Assembly (NCBI GenBank): GCA_024036415.1
Contig: JAMWET010000766.1
Location: 172,501-236,500, forward strand
DNA: 64,000 nt
Direction of reading: 5' to 3'
From: Prochilodus magdalenae
Taxonomy: Eukaryota > Chordata > Actinopteri > Characiformes > Prochilodontidae
Under the pieces are notes generated by a model. It did no database searches and had not been told where the DNA came from. It saw only the letters and a program-made list of their open reading frames with translations. Below are positions 13,666-26,499 of the stretch, in pieces. Both the position numbers and the translations under genes were made by a program. Position 1 is the stretch's first letter; each line of letters starts with the position of its first letter.

Positions 13666-15471
13666 GGCTACATTTGGGCTATTCGGTTTTTCACCAAACT
13701 GTCGGCACAGCTGAACTTTATTTGGCCCAGCAGTGAAATATGAAATGTGCCCCAGAGCGGCACATGTTTGATAACAGGCTGGTAAATGTGTGCCAGAAGG
13801 CAGGGTCCAAACTACCCTCAGCCACTTCCCACAAGTGCACGAAAGGACACATGCGTTCTGTACCTGACTGTTTGGACGCCGGTGCACAAACGACAGGGCA
13901 GATTAAACAGCTTTTGAGCTCCAGCACATTGCATATATGCCAACCGCAATAAAGGCCTTGTTAACAGCCGGCCGTGCAGAAAGGTTTTCAAAGCAGCCTG
14001 GTTGTTTGTGCGAGTTCTTCTAAGATTCCCTCCTTGTGCGCTTGTAAATTCTTCAGAGATCTGAACACGTTTCGGTCTGCCCCGTCCCTTCTCCAAAATG
14101 GAGGACATTCTATCTCCTTTGTGTGCGCGCACTTCCCTCCTCGGAGCGACCCCAGGCCCGTTTCGCACAGCCCCGGTTGTAAACAAATAAGAAGCACTGC
14201 GAGAGAATTCTCCGACTACCTCTGTCTCTCCTTTTTTTTTTTTTCCCTCCCTATTTTTTTACCCTTTTCTTTAAACAAACCATTTCCAGATATTTTTCCT
14301 TTTAGAAAAGGAGGCAGTGATCTCACATGGACTTGCTGAACACCATATGGGTGCCGGGGTTAGCTGAGGACACGCATGCACCTTGGCAAACATACAACTT
14401 CCCTATTAGAATCCAAGATACATTTTTCACATCAGTGAAATGCCTGTGTGCTTCGTGTATATATTTAAAGGGGACACGCCTGAGAAAATGAACTTTGCAA
14501 GCCTTTTGTTTTTTGTTTTTTTTCCTGTTTTTTTGGTTTTGTTGTTTTTTTTGTCCCCCCCCACCACCCTCCCCCTCCAACCCCACCAGCGTGTCCTGTC
14601 TTTTGCCTAAACAAAATATGTTTGGGCAAAGAAATTTGGTTATTAACCATTAACTGCCTGACAGGTTTTATCTATGTGTACATACAAAAATACTGCTGGC
14701 AGCTTGTCTGTGCCATCTGTCTGCTTCAGTGAAAATAAGCCCCAGTGTTTAGGCCAATCGTAGCACTAACCAACCTGTTTATATTCAACACTATATAGTA
14801 TATAGTATATATATATGTATATAGATATATAAATATATACATACACACACACAAACACAAACACACACACACATATACTTTGCTATGCATGAACAGAAAG
14901 GCTTCTTTCAGGCACGAGAAAAGATTTACCAGGCAAAAGCTTTTAAACTCAATTACATATGCAAAAAGCTGCCAGCTGGTTGGCTGGCACACATCGTGTA
15001 TGGAAAATCCCCACTATGCCCATACGATTTCTCTCTAAGGTAAAAGTTCCCAACGCGGCACACGAGATCTAAGCGCGCAACTGGTTTCCTGGTATGGGTG
15101 TGAGTGAGCGAGCGAGCGAGTGAGCGAGGCAGATAGCAACAGCACATGTCTCTGCCCCTATACGAGTCATCTGAGGTGAACAATATACGCTCCCCTGGAG
15201 CTGCAGCCAAGTCCTGACGCACGGCGTGACATTAACAAACACACACGGGAGGGCCGTGCGCGGGGTCAAACACAATCGCTGCGGCAAAAGTTTGGGGACG
15301 CCTAGCCTTTCCAAATGCTTTTCCAATACAAAGTCCCTCATTAAAGAGGAACTTATCTGAGTTTTCGGCATGTGACTGCATAAATACACGACAGAGGTGC
15401 AAACACGTTCGTTCAGAGGGGTTTGGTACCACATACTCCATTCTAGAGAAACTTACAGAGTCTGAATTATT
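13666..15471. other. No gene proven
   Basis: GC-richer blocks at 13740-14200 and 14980-15440 carry several overlapping open frames of 60-122 codons. None is bounded by convincing splice sites. 14222-14260 and 14505-14580 are T/C-rich tracts. 14789-14875 is a TA/CA microsatellite mix. Confidence 0.4.
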
Positions 15472-15686
15472 TACAGTGGGGTGATAGGAACCAGACCTCT
15501 ACCTCTAAAAGCTCCTTCACAGAGTTAGTGCGCAAAAAGTGCTGCATCATAGTTTTGAGGAGGTTTTGGTGCAATGTGAGGCCAAAATAGTTTGTTTTGT
15601 TCAGATCTCCCACACCGTTTGATCATTATCAGTCTTTTGGACTAGGTAAATAAAATGGCTGTATTGGCGTTCCTGTCATCACCATA
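15472..15686 (+). mobile_element. MITE family B, shortened copy (B2)
   Basis: The left end ACAGTGGGGTGATAGGAACC is followed by CTCTAAAAGCTCCTTCACAG, as in other B copies. The right end TTCCTGTCATCACCATAG is a decayed inverted copy of the left end. The central third is missing relative to B1. Confidence 0.6.
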
Positions 15687-16035
15687 GCAAAGACGTCTTC
15701 ACGGCAAACCATGTCTTCTTAACCACTGAATTATACAGATTTGTTGTTGTATAATCAGTGGAATTCCCCTTTAAAGCCTAAGCAGGTTTATTCTAAGGAA
15801 TAAAGCACTGAGTGCTAGCTAGAGGAATGAGTCCAAAGGTCATTTATTTTATCCCCTTGCTGTGATGTCAAACCTTTCAGGTGTTTGGACCAAAAGAGCT
15901 CCAATATGTGCTTTTAACAATAGTCTGGAAAAGAAAACTGTCAAATCATTATTTAAAAGCTGCACCTCATGCCAAAGAAGGCACTTTGATGAAGCAGAGA
16001 AGCTAAATATACCCATAGGATTAGCACATTTTCTT
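15687..16035. other. No gene seen
   Basis: Nothing recognisable. Confidence 0.4.
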
Positions 16036-16320
16036 AAAGAGCCCATATCATGGAAATACACGTTTTTGGTTTTTTATTAGGTTTGAGGGAGAACATAACA
16101 AGGTTCCAGAAATGTACCAGTCCATACAATCCATCTATGGAAACTTAAGCCACAGCTAGGTTTAAATTCACTCTTTTTTTGTAATGTGACAAACACAAAC
16201 ACATTTACAGCAGTTTAGCTCCACCCAGTCACACTGAAGGTATAAAGAGCTGGAACTGCTTTTTTTGGATGAGGCACAGAGCAGTCATACAGTCTTGTAC
16301 AGTCTTATGCCAAAGGTTCG
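16036..16320 (+). repeat. Dispersed repeat family C, longest copy
   Basis: Starts around CCCATATCATGGAAATACAC and includes CAGTTTAGCTCCACCCAGTC, CACTGAAGGTATAAAGAGCT and GGATGAGGCACAGAGCAG. Resembles 6954-7090 and 10757-10860. Non-coding. Confidence 0.5.
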
Positions 16321-17679
16321 GGCACTCCTGCTCAAATGACGTTGTTTTGTTGAAGCGATGTGCAAATCAATCTACAGTTAGAGCATTTTAATGTAGTTTA
16401 TTTGCTGAATGGCACATTTTTTAGATTACATTTTACGTTTTGATAGCAATTGAACAGAAATTGTGCATAGAGGAGTTCCATATTTAAGTGTATTCTCTGT
16501 AGTAAATGTTTTTGTTAATTATTATAATAAAGAAAATAGTACTAAATAGATGGTGGTGTTTAAAAGGTGACCGAGAAGTGTGTAGCATGAGCCTCCTTGT
16601 TGTTGAAAAGTAGGCCTAATGTTAAACATCTAAATTGGCAAAACAAACCAAGGTGTCCCCATACCTCTAAAGGTAGTCACGGTGGACAGTGGAATAAAAT
16701 ACTTCCATTGGTCAAAGTCTCAGCTGTTGGCACTGGACAGCATGTTTCAAAAAGCCTGGGTGGATAACAGACAAAGGGGGTGTAGGCCTTATCTAGCAGC
16801 CAGAAGAGCGTTATAGTCAGTGCCTATATTAAGCCTTCTCATGTAGAGTCGCTGCCATATCACTCACAGCATTCCCCCTTCATTCCCGTGGCCAGTGAGA
16901 AGAAACGCACTCCACACGCTGCTGGCCAGTTCACAGGAACATCACAACCAGAGTCATAAAACAAGAACTCAGTGGGGAATGAAATATGCAATTCTATAGA
17001 AAACTCTGGAGCACTTAAAGCTCCAACTCCGACAGACACACACATTCGGATAACTCCATTATTCCATTTTTCAAAACCAGCTCCAAACATGAGGACATCG
17101 CTCAGCAGGGCACAACATGCATTCCCAACACCATGTGATTCACAGGAACATCCCGGCACTTACAGCATGTATGCACAACATACGTAAGCATGTGAAGAAT
17201 AACAATAGATGATTCACAGGTGATCATAAATGTGCAACAGCTGAAACTTTCACAAACTGTTAGTCGGAAGACTCTTGCCAAAGGCGAAAGAAAAGGGTCA
17301 TTTGACAGCAAGGGTTTCACAACAATTCAGCAAGCATAAAAGTCAGACATCTCGCAACAACAGGTAACGTATACTCAGACTGGAGCACAAAGTGGCCTTT
17401 CAGACTGATCCGGGATCAGATGCCTTGGCTCAAATCCTGACCCTTTCCACTGTAACTGAGAAAACGCAGAGATAATGCTGATATATGATATTTTCTAACT
17501 ATATCACGACATCAGATAAAGTGCAAGTGCATTATTATGGTTAATAGATAATAGTGCTGGTTTGGAATGGACTAAAACTGAACCAGTTACTGTTAAATTA
17601 AAGGGGAATTCCAATAATTCAGGTCAGAATTCCCAAATAATAAAGTAGTTAGGCTGTCGTTCAAAATGGTTTGGCGCAC
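16321..17679. other. No gene seen
   Basis: Mixed-composition DNA with no repeat structure or exon that I can support. Confidence 0.4.
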
Positions 17680-17985
17680 CATTCTGGTGAAACCGAGTCA
17701 GAAGTGTTTTAAATTTACCTCTAAAGGCTCGCTCCCACAAAGTTGTGACATGAAATGGTTATGAATATGCTGCCTGATATCTGAGACACTGTTTATGATA
17801 GTTTTGAGATGATGTTGACCTTTAAATCCATTCAAGGATACATGGAAGGATACAGGCAGCGTATTCCGCAGCAAAATCGCCCCCAAAGAAAAAGTATTAT
17901 TTTCAGATTTTCACTTTTTTCCATCATTACCTTTCTGTATAAACCTCACACGTAGATTTACTGGTGGTTTTAGACAGTAAATAAT
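17680..17985 (+). mobile_element. MITE family B, copy without intact ends (B3)
   Basis: Internal B phrases occur in order: ACCTCTAAAGGCTCGCTCCC, GGTTATGAATATGCTGCCTG, TTTATGATAGTTTTGAGA, AATCCATTCAAGGATACATG, CCCCAAAGAAAAAGTATTAT. The inverted ends are decayed. Confidence 0.6.
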
Positions 17986-18232
17986 TTATTATATATACAT
18001 ATATGTATATGTATGTATATTAGTGTTGACTGTAAAGAACATCTAACCCATTTCACACCAAACCGCCCTCAAAGACTCAACCACTATACAGAAACTGTGA
18101 AAAACTTGCTAGTGAAAATGATTTGCTTCTCAGTCTGGAGGATATATTCGTTAACCTAAGCTCTACCTGTTTAGCCTAATGAAACTCACCTAGTGCTAAT
18201 GCAGTGCTACTTCAAGATCAGCCTGAGCTTAC

Positions 18233-18341
18233 CTTTGGGTTTGGGATGGAGAAAGTGTTCCTCCACCTTGCCTTGGCTGCACAGATCACATTTGACGTCC
18301 CTCCGACGGCGTCGTCGTCTTCAGCCAATCCAAACCGTTCG
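18233..18341 (-). other. Putative isolated exon of unknown transcript
   Basis: On the minus strand a TTTTTAG acceptor-like sequence precedes 18341, and a strong donor (CCCAAAG/GTAAGCTC) follows 18233. The 109 bases are GC-richer than the surroundings and open in one frame (36 codons, including AEDDDAVGGTSNVICAAKAR). A second frame is open only in its 3' part. I do not recognise the peptide. It could be an internal coding exon, a non-coding RNA exon or a conserved element. It lies downstream of the minus-strand CpG promoter near 28 kb, so it could belong to that transcript. Confidence 0.3.
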
Positions 18342-19139
18342 CTAAAAACATCACACTCAGTTAATCACCACATACTGTATATACAGGTCAGAGTATTACA
18401 CTGCAGTGGAACTACTGCTTAGCATCACTGCTTACATTAAACATCAAAGGTTTTGGATTTTTTTCCTCACACCGTTCCTCATATTATCTTTATCACTTAA
18501 TAACTTCTTTATCACGCAATAACTTAGCACGTTAAAGCACTCTCAGACGTATGTCAAAGAAAACAATAGCACATGTGTAAACGCCAGCTTGGGAAGAAAT
18601 CCAAAGGCCACCCCTTGTTGCGATGACTGAGGGGTTTGAACACTTTCAGACACAAAAGATTTGTAATAAAGCAGTTTGTCACAAGAGCCTGATAAATAAC
18701 TGAATATACTTAATAATAATAATCACAATAAACGGAGTAGAGTAGGTTGTTGCCACACAACTAGGCTTACTGCTAAAAATGGATAAGAACTAGCTTTCTT
18801 CATTGTATATTAAATGAGATGCGAAATGTGATTTTTTAAAAATTAAAAAATGCGTCAAATATCAGTGTGTACTGCAGAATTACTCCCACTGCATGTAGAC
18901 TTTGTTCATGGATTTACAACTGCAGCAATAATGTTACTCGCCTCTAGCGCCTGTATGTGATTCCTGCATTGTGTTAGCATCAAGCTACAGATTCCTTGTC
19001 CCACACTGGGTTAAATGCTGCTTCCAGCAGAAACACTGACATCTGAAATGTTTAAGATACTCATGGAATATATTTTCTTCTCTTTATTTGGCAGTTTTAA
19101 AAAGAATAATTCAGTTCAAAGCCCTGAGGTTTACTGAAT

Positions 19140-19500
19140 GTTGTTTAGCGTGTTAGCTATCTTTTAGCTTGCTTAGCCTGTTAGCTATCTTTTAGCCTGT
19201 TTAGCATACTATCTTTTAGCCTGTTTAGGCTACTATATTTTAGCCTGCTTAGCCTGACAGCTATTTTTAGCTTGTTTAGCCTGCTATCTTTTAGCCTGTT
19301 TAGACTACTATGTTTTAGCCTGCTTAGCCTAATGGCTATCTTTTAGCTTGTTTAGCCTGCTATCTTTTAGCCTGTTTAGGCTACTATGTTTTAGCCTGCT
19401 TAGCCTGATAGCTATCTTTTAGCTTGTTTAGCCTGCTGTCTTTTAGCCTGTTTAAAGACTAAATTTACTATATTTAGCCTGCTAGCTGTCCTGTAGCCTG
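19140..19500. repeat. TTTAGCCTG-type higher-order tandem repeat
   Basis: Short words (TTTTAGCCTGTTTAG, GCTACTATGTTTTAGCC, TGATAGCTATCTTTTAGC) recur with an outer period of roughly 85-95 bp, about three to four times. It is compositionally related to the TTAGC-rich field at 12-13.6 kb. Confidence 0.8.
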
Positions 19501-19770
19501 TTTAATACAGCTGTGAAGAAGACATGTTTTCGGCTTCTCAGTTTAAACAGAACCGGGTTCTTAATTTTTCAGTTTTGCTGTTCATACCAAAGAAGGCACT
19601 TTCATAAGCATGATGCTAAAAACATCCAAAGGATTAGCATATATCTGCATGGACTGAATTTTTTAAAATATCTTTTAATATAAATATGTCATCACACAGC
19701 GTATTTATCACCATTTAATGCAATTTAATTTAATGCAAGTTATTACAATTGCTTCAAGTCAGCACAGTGC

Positions 19771-20068
19771 ACAGTGATAGGAATCAGTTGTCCAGCTCTA
19801 AAAGGTCTTTCGCAGAAAGCTATTACATGAAACATTACTAAAGCTCTTGCCTTTAAAATCCATTCATGGTGGAGGAATACATGCAGGGTCTTGTGAGACA
19901 AATATTGTCCCCAAAGAAAACCTATAATTTTCAATTTTCCACGATTTCACTCCAATATAATATCACTGATACTAAAATATTATAAGTAATAAATGTAAAT
20001 AATGTAAAGAATTTAATTTGCTGTATTCATGTGGCAGACATGGTGACCCCTGGTTCCCATCACTACCA
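19771..20068 (+). mobile_element. MITE family B, copy B4
   Basis: The left end ACAGTGATAGGAATCAGTTG and the right end CCTGGTTCCCATCACTACCA form inverted termini. The inside has CCATTCATGGTGGAGGAATA and TTGTCCCCAAAGAAAAC. Confidence 0.7.
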
Positions 20069-21528
20069 CACGCACAAAAATGAGCTCAAATCTCAGACAA
20101 GAGGCACGATGTCCCCAAACATTTGGCGGGTGGTGTAGTTTTCATATGACCTGACCGACGAGAGTTCATTTAGCAGTGCGTGGTGCAGTACGGTAATCAC
20201 CCTGTAAACTTCAGCGCCGTGTCTCCAAACTGCCACATTGTTATTCTGTGGGTTGAAAGTGTCTCTGCCGTGTTCTGTTTCGACGCCGCGCAAAAAAAAG
20301 TTGTCCAAGTTATGTTTGAACAATGGCTAGTCGCCGGCTGGTCACCGTTACCATGGTTTCCATCTGTCTTTGTCCTTGGTACGACATGCACTAGTTTCTT
20401 TAACTTTCTAAAATAACGCCCCACTAGTCGCCGGCTTTGCGAAACGGAGGGACGAGGGAGTGAAACACCCCAAACGTGGCCGTCTGCCACTTTTACACTT
20501 CTGGACTTGCACTCACGTTTCAAGTTACTTTTCTTAAAAGCCCTCGCAGCTCAATCGTGTTGGAAATGCTTCTTTCAACTCATATCCATACTATTTTCAT
20601 AAATTTCCCAGAACACAATCTGCTGCACTTTCCCTGGAAAATGACAAAAAACTGCCATAAACAAAACTTTGGTTGGGGGGGGTGGGAGGGAGGTGGGGGG
20701 TGGTGACCCCTCCTACTGGTGCACACAGGAACATCAGAATAAACAAAGGCTCTTTCACACAAGAGCGAAGAAATGAAACTATAGAACTTCCTCATGATAT
20801 GTTTTGATAAACACCAGCGCTGATTGGAACGTGGATTCGGGCCTGGAAAGCCAAACCAAGAACCAAACTGGAGTCAGATTTTAAACCTGAAGGGCCTGAT
20901 ACTCCAGAGATTAGGCAATGCAATTTTTGCATAAACAGTGACGCACTGTAGGCTGACACTGTCCCATATTTAACTCGACTGCACCTTGCAGAAATAGCTC
21001 GGTCAGAAGTTCACAGGCCAGTAACCGTTTGGAAAAAAAAATACATAACGACGTCTTGCAGGGTCCGATGTCTTATCAGCCTACATTCCACAAACATTCA
21101 AGGAATCTGGAGCTCGATGTGAAGAACATACCAGTACAATATAAATACAAAGAAAAAAAAACATGCACACAGTCAAACCCAGCACATATCCAGCTATGCG
21201 CTCAGAGTTTAGGCCTTTGTCCTTGACCAAAAGTGATTTTCAGGAAAAACAAGCACTACTATCATTATTAACAGAGCATTTCATTCCGCCAACAAACTCA
21301 ATCTGTCCCAGAAACTCCTCCACATTCCCTCTATCTGGTCAGAATAATCAAATAAGCCTCCTTAATAAATAAACGCTGCAGTCTAATTGTACACTGAACA
21401 TGTATGAACATACGTTACAGTAGAAAACTCCTAAAGTTCCGTAAACTGTCAGGCTCTGTATGCGGGTCTACACTTCTGGTTCTCCTATACACAAGTACAG
21501 AGCTTACACATTAGTTTCAGAGTACATA
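20069..21528. other. No gene proven; G-rich tract inside
   Basis: A 13-bp direct repeat (CTAGTCGCCGGCT) occurs at 20327-20339 and 20424-20436. A G-rich tract lies at 20671-20705. Several 70-108-codon frames overlap here without splice support. Confidence 0.4.
20671..20705 (+). other. G-rich tract with quadruplex potential
   Basis: At least four runs of three or more G occur within 35 bases (GGGGGGGG, GGG, GGG, GGGGGG), which fits the usual G-quadruplex pattern. No function is inferred. Confidence 0.6.
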
Positions 21529-22015
21529 CTGAATCATTATGAGTAGATAGTGGATTATTCATAGTAGATACTGAATAATTCATAGTAGATACTGAATAAT
21601 TCATAGTAGTTACTCATTGATGCATAGTAGATACTGAATAATTCATAGTAGTTACTGATTAATTCATAGTAGATACTGAATTCATAGTAGATACTGAATA
21701 ATTCACAGTAGTTACTGAATTATTCATAGTAGACACTGAATAATTCATAGTAGATACTGAATAATTCATAGTAGTTACAGATTAATTCATAGTAGATACT
21801 GAATAATTCATAGTAGTTACTGAATGATTCATAGTAGATACTGAATAATTCACAGTAGTTACTGAATTATTCATAGTAGATACTGAATAATTCATAGTAG
21901 TTACTGATTAATTCATAGTAGTTACTGATTAATTCATAGTAGATACTGAATTCATAGTAGATACTGAATAATTCATAGTAGTTACTGTATCATTCATAGT
22001 AGATACTGAATAATC
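21529..22015. repeat. 22-bp minisatellite, ATTCATAGTAGATACTGAAT type
   Basis: About 20 units of ATTCATAGTAGATACTGAAT plus two bases. Two unit types partly alternate, ...GATACTGAATA and ...GTTACTGATTA, giving an outer period of about 44 bp in places. Decayed relatives continue to about 22200. Confidence 0.9.
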
Positions 22016-22539
22016 CAGAGAACCCATATATATAATACACATATAATATATATACTAAATTATTCCAAGTAGATAGTGAATAATTTATAGTGGGTAGTGA
22101 ATATTTCATTGTAGATGTGTATATATACACATACATATATACATACTGAATAATTTGTAGTATATACTGAATGTTTCAGTAGCTACTATAGCTACTACAC
22201 ATGATTGAGTAGCTGCTAAGGATTATTAAGTAAATATTAAATACATTGTGGATAGTGTATAATTTATAGTTCTGAAATACTTTAAACTAGGTACTAAATA
22301 TTTTTGTCGCTATCTCATAGGGAGTAGTTCATAATATTCTTAAACAGTCCTAAGATTAATAACTGAATGTATGTTCGACGTATGATTGGTGTATAATTGC
22401 ACTGCTAGTTACATAGCTGTTACAGAACAAGTGTAATAGTTCGTCAGCAGTTCGGGAGGTTAAATCGCCTTTCAGATTTGTTTCCTTGGCTCAAGCTAGC
22501 CTTGGTCCTCTACGGGTGCGAGGGTACAGAATTCGGGAA

Positions 22540-23255
22540 AAAAAAATCATGATTTTTCAGACCTAATGGAAGTTAAGACCGTTTTCACCGTGGTCCAATT
22601 TGAGTCACTGATGTAACCCTCCTCCCTCCGAGCGACACGAAGCACCAGATAAGTCACTGCCACGTTTTCCTTAATACCTTCCAAAACTTTCATCAGGGGA
22701 TTTAAGTGGAGAGTGAAATTAATATTTGATTATTAACAGCCAAATTAGCGGTGTTAGGTGGAAATAGACTACTATTTCTAAAGGCTGTAAAATAGTGCAG
22801 GCGGTTTCATCATCGCAAAGCCCTCCTCCGAGGCCCTGCTCAAATTTGGCCTTGACTTTCAATTAGACCAGTGAAGGTCATTTCTGTAACGGCGGTTTGA
22901 GTATCCCCGCACACTCAGATCACGCAGAACAGCACAGCAAGTCCTTAACAGGTACCTTGTGTACGTTGCTAATGTGTAGCATCCCTATAGATTACCCGGA
23001 CCGCGCTAGGCTCAGAAATAAACGACCTGACTGAGGCACTGTGGCTGTAATTTCTTAGAATGTCATCCTGTCAAATAGAGAGCCGGTAGAAATGGCAAAT
23101 CTAATCAATTAAAAGCCAGATGACAGGCTCATTAATACGCGTCTCAGTGTGACAGCGGCTTTGAAGCCTTTGGACACTTCTACATCTCCAAAATAAACAC
23201 CCGCAAAAGCCTCCTTTAGATATTCACTGCCAAATATTTTCTAAATTCCATCTTA
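22540..23255. promoter_or_regulatory. Candidate conserved non-coding element
   Basis: A repeat-free, compositionally complex block. It has dense homeodomain- and TALE-like words: ATCTAATCAATTAAAAGCC, CAGATGACAGGC, CTCATTAATACG, TCAATTAGACC and TTGATTATTAACAGCC. There is no open frame with splice support. The look is that of a vertebrate developmental enhancer, but conservation cannot be shown from one sequence. Confidence 0.3.
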
Positions 23256-26200
23256 ATGTCCTGCTTTTTGCTTTTTGGGGGCTTTTTTTTGGTGTATCTG
23301 TCATTCTTATGTGATTTAGCCAAGGTCCATGCTCAATGCCAGGCCCAAAGGATGTTACCATGTCACACTTACAGAATATTACTTGACATTTATAGGCTGT
23401 TTCATAATGACATTAATGGAATGTCGAATAATGATGTCTATAGAATATTAATCAGGGGGATGCTACTTAATTTTGCAGTATTATACTGTATTATAGAACG
23501 TACAGTGGGTACATTTATAGGGTGTTATGTAGTTACACTCAGAACATTTATAGAACGTTACCGCTCTTACACTTTGCAGATGTTCTACTGTAATGTTTAC
23601 GCACACTGTTTTTGTCTATTTGTCTTTGACTACACTATTTATATATACACATATATTCCTGTAACTGCACTGGAGGAGGAGCCTGACTGTCTATCGTTAT
23701 ACTGCACAACCCTGTACTGGCATAATCACAATAAAGTTGAACTAAACTGAATTAAAGGTACAAATGTAGAATATTAAACAGATTTACTGAATGTTACATA
23801 GGGGCATTTCAGAACAGTCAGCAGCTGCATTTATAGATATAGATATGTCATTCAGACACATTTCCTAATTGAAATGTAAGAGCGTGCCTTTAGATTTTAC
23901 CAAGAAATTCTGGTGAAACCATCAGGAATTTCATTGCGCAATATTAGGGGCTGTGAGCATTTTCAAATTACATCAAAAACAGAATAAAATAAAATGACTT
24001 ACGCAATCATTTCTTTCCCAACTGTGTATGAATAGGTTGCTTAATCTGTGAGAAGCAATAAATATTATGTAGCTGTAATCGAGAGTCATTCCTGACCAAT
24101 GGTGCTCATCTCTGCAACAAGAAATTTACAAAAGGCTATGTAAAAATTGAAATTAAATTCTACGGTCTGTGTTAAAACGTCAGGGTAAGGCACCAGACGC
24201 AAAACACAGGCTGTGACATGGAAATATAAATCAAGTGATAGCCCAGAGCGCACCTGTTGTAAAGGTACAGTATTAGTTCAGGTCTGATAAGAGATAATCT
24301 TTATATCAAAATCCATAAACAAGTAACTGCTATCACCGTCACCATCAACAAATGACCTTTACAATTACTGATAGAGGAATTCGTAAGCAAATTGGAAAAG
24401 CAATAGCATTAGCGATGTTTTTAAGGGAGATATATTAACACTGTACATTAACCCAGTGTTTTTAGACAACATTAATTTTCCTTAAATGTAATTTTTAAAA
24501 AAAAATAGAGAATAGCGTTTAAGTCATCTGTTATGTATGTTGTTTCTTATGAGTATGGTTTCTAGCTTACGTGCATTATTATAAATACAGCCAGCGCTGA
24601 CAACAGGACCCAAAATTCAGGTAGACAAATCCCATTTTCAAGCATTAACGGGTTAAAAAGTAGCGAAGAAATCAGAGGAGTGAAACTTCAGGACTCTCTC
24701 ATCAGCGCATTTACACTCCACACGTGCCAAAGTCAAGAAAATATGTGTTTTTGGGTTTTGATGTGTATTTTTAGTTTTCCTCACGTGAAATCTGTGTCTA
24801 CAACACTCTTGCACAACGTTACATCGGCATGGCCTACAGCTCCGAGAAGGCAGTACACACTTACACACTCTCTCTGTCTCTCTCACTCACACACACACAC
24901 ACACACACACACACCCCTTTCCCAAAAGCTGGCACAAGAAGCTTCAACTCTGAAACTGAAGGCAATTTTAGTAGATATCTAAACTCATTCCAAAAAATAA
25001 AGTAGGACAGAGTTAAAAAACAAAAACACAAATACGGTCGTGATTCGGTCATGATTCAAATCGAGGGAGACAAAGGTCAGGAAAAAACAGGCTGCCTTCC
25101 AATTTTCACTTCAAACACAATTATGTATAAATATATAAATATAAATAAATAAATATATTTATATATGTGTGTGTGTGCCCATGTGTGTTACTGCTGGAAC
25201 CAAATCTTGCATCATTTTTGTCACCTGTTGTCATTTAAAAATGTCTTTCATTTTGAAATTTCATAATGAATCGACAGAATGGAATGGCCCAAAACTACAT
25301 GGAAAAAAAAGACCATAGACTTACATTTAAAAAAAAAAATTATTTTCCTGTGAAGCTATCATTTCGTTGAAACAAGGTTTTGTTGGTTTTCTATTGCATT
25401 ATTATGTTGTAATAAATAATATTTGTATATGTTCCAAAATTACAGGAAACAAAAAATAAAAATTGGTTCCATTAACTATATAAAATCAATATACATTTTT
25501 AACCCCACTCCCTACCATGGAAAGATGCTACATGCCTTTTTAAATTAGCAACAAAATACAGATATTATATGTTTGTGTAATCAAAGTCATGATCTTTATT
25601 GTCCTAGGCAGCCTGTGCGAAATATCAATTAGCTGTTGGCATGTTGGAAAGCAGCTCAAACTCGTCCTGAAAAGACCAGAGACTGCAGCAGCCTGATTAT
25701 CTGCTACGGAATGCTGAATATATGCAATTCGTAATAGTGCCAAGCAAATATCGATCCAGGGGGTGTTGCTGCGTTTTATGGGCGAGCATGACCTTCCACC
25801 TTTACGCAAAAGGCGCGCGGATCCAGCAGGCTAGGAAAACAGGCCCGTTTAAAGAGGAGAGAAATAAATGCTACAAACTCAGTGGAAGTTTTATTTATCT
25901 CCGAGAAGCCCAAGTGAGAGGCTCCAGGCCTTTAGAATGAAGAGCAGCGGTCAGATGCTCTGGCGTGGCCAGCACTGACCCTTAATGTGGAGTCGAGGCC
26001 TGGCCAGTAACGGACTAGGGCTGTTGGCCATCAGAGCAACATGTAGAATTCAAAATAAATTAGCAGCAATAATATGAAGACGTTCACGAACCAGGCACTC
26101 ACTTTCCATCCAACTAAAACACATTGGTTCCACTAGATTTAGCGCTGGATCTTGAATGCATGGCTGTGCTTCAGCCTAGTGAGTCAGAACGAAAGTTCCA

Positions 26201-26499
26201 AGGTCATATAGGCGCATGTTTGGCAGGTCAACATCTCCCATTAGAGTCTGCCAATCTCCAAATACATGTGGATTTTTTTTTTTAAACAGGCGGAAAAGAC
26301 TAAACCGGCCGGCACAAAAATGCAGCTTAAGGTCTCTAAACCTAAAAAGGAGAGAGAGAAAACGTGACTAAGCCCCCCTTTTTTTGGGCAAAGGTGGTCC
26401 TGTTTAGAAGCAGCACATTTGAATATGGGCATGCTGAAGGAAATGAAGGAGCGAGGGGAAGAGGGTAGACGAGGGCTCTCATGTGAGCATGGTCAGCAG
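23256..26499. other. No gene proven
   Basis: A 164-codon open frame at 23256-23750 begins in unique DNA and ends in a polyadenylation-like AATAAAGTTGAAC tail. It is hydrophobic and has no recognised motif, so I do not call it. (CA)n lies at 24888-24914. 25200-25330 holds a worn family A-like segment (AATGGAATGGCCCAAAACTA). Confidence 0.4.

Noticed and set aside
13740..14339. Frames of about 120 codons on both strands
   Set aside because: Mirror frames over GC-richer DNA without protein motifs or exon boundaries.
23256..23750. 164-codon plus-strand frame, hydrophobic
   Set aside because: No homology, no splice context and a repeat-like AATAAAGTTGAAC tail. Likely chance or old retroelement debris.
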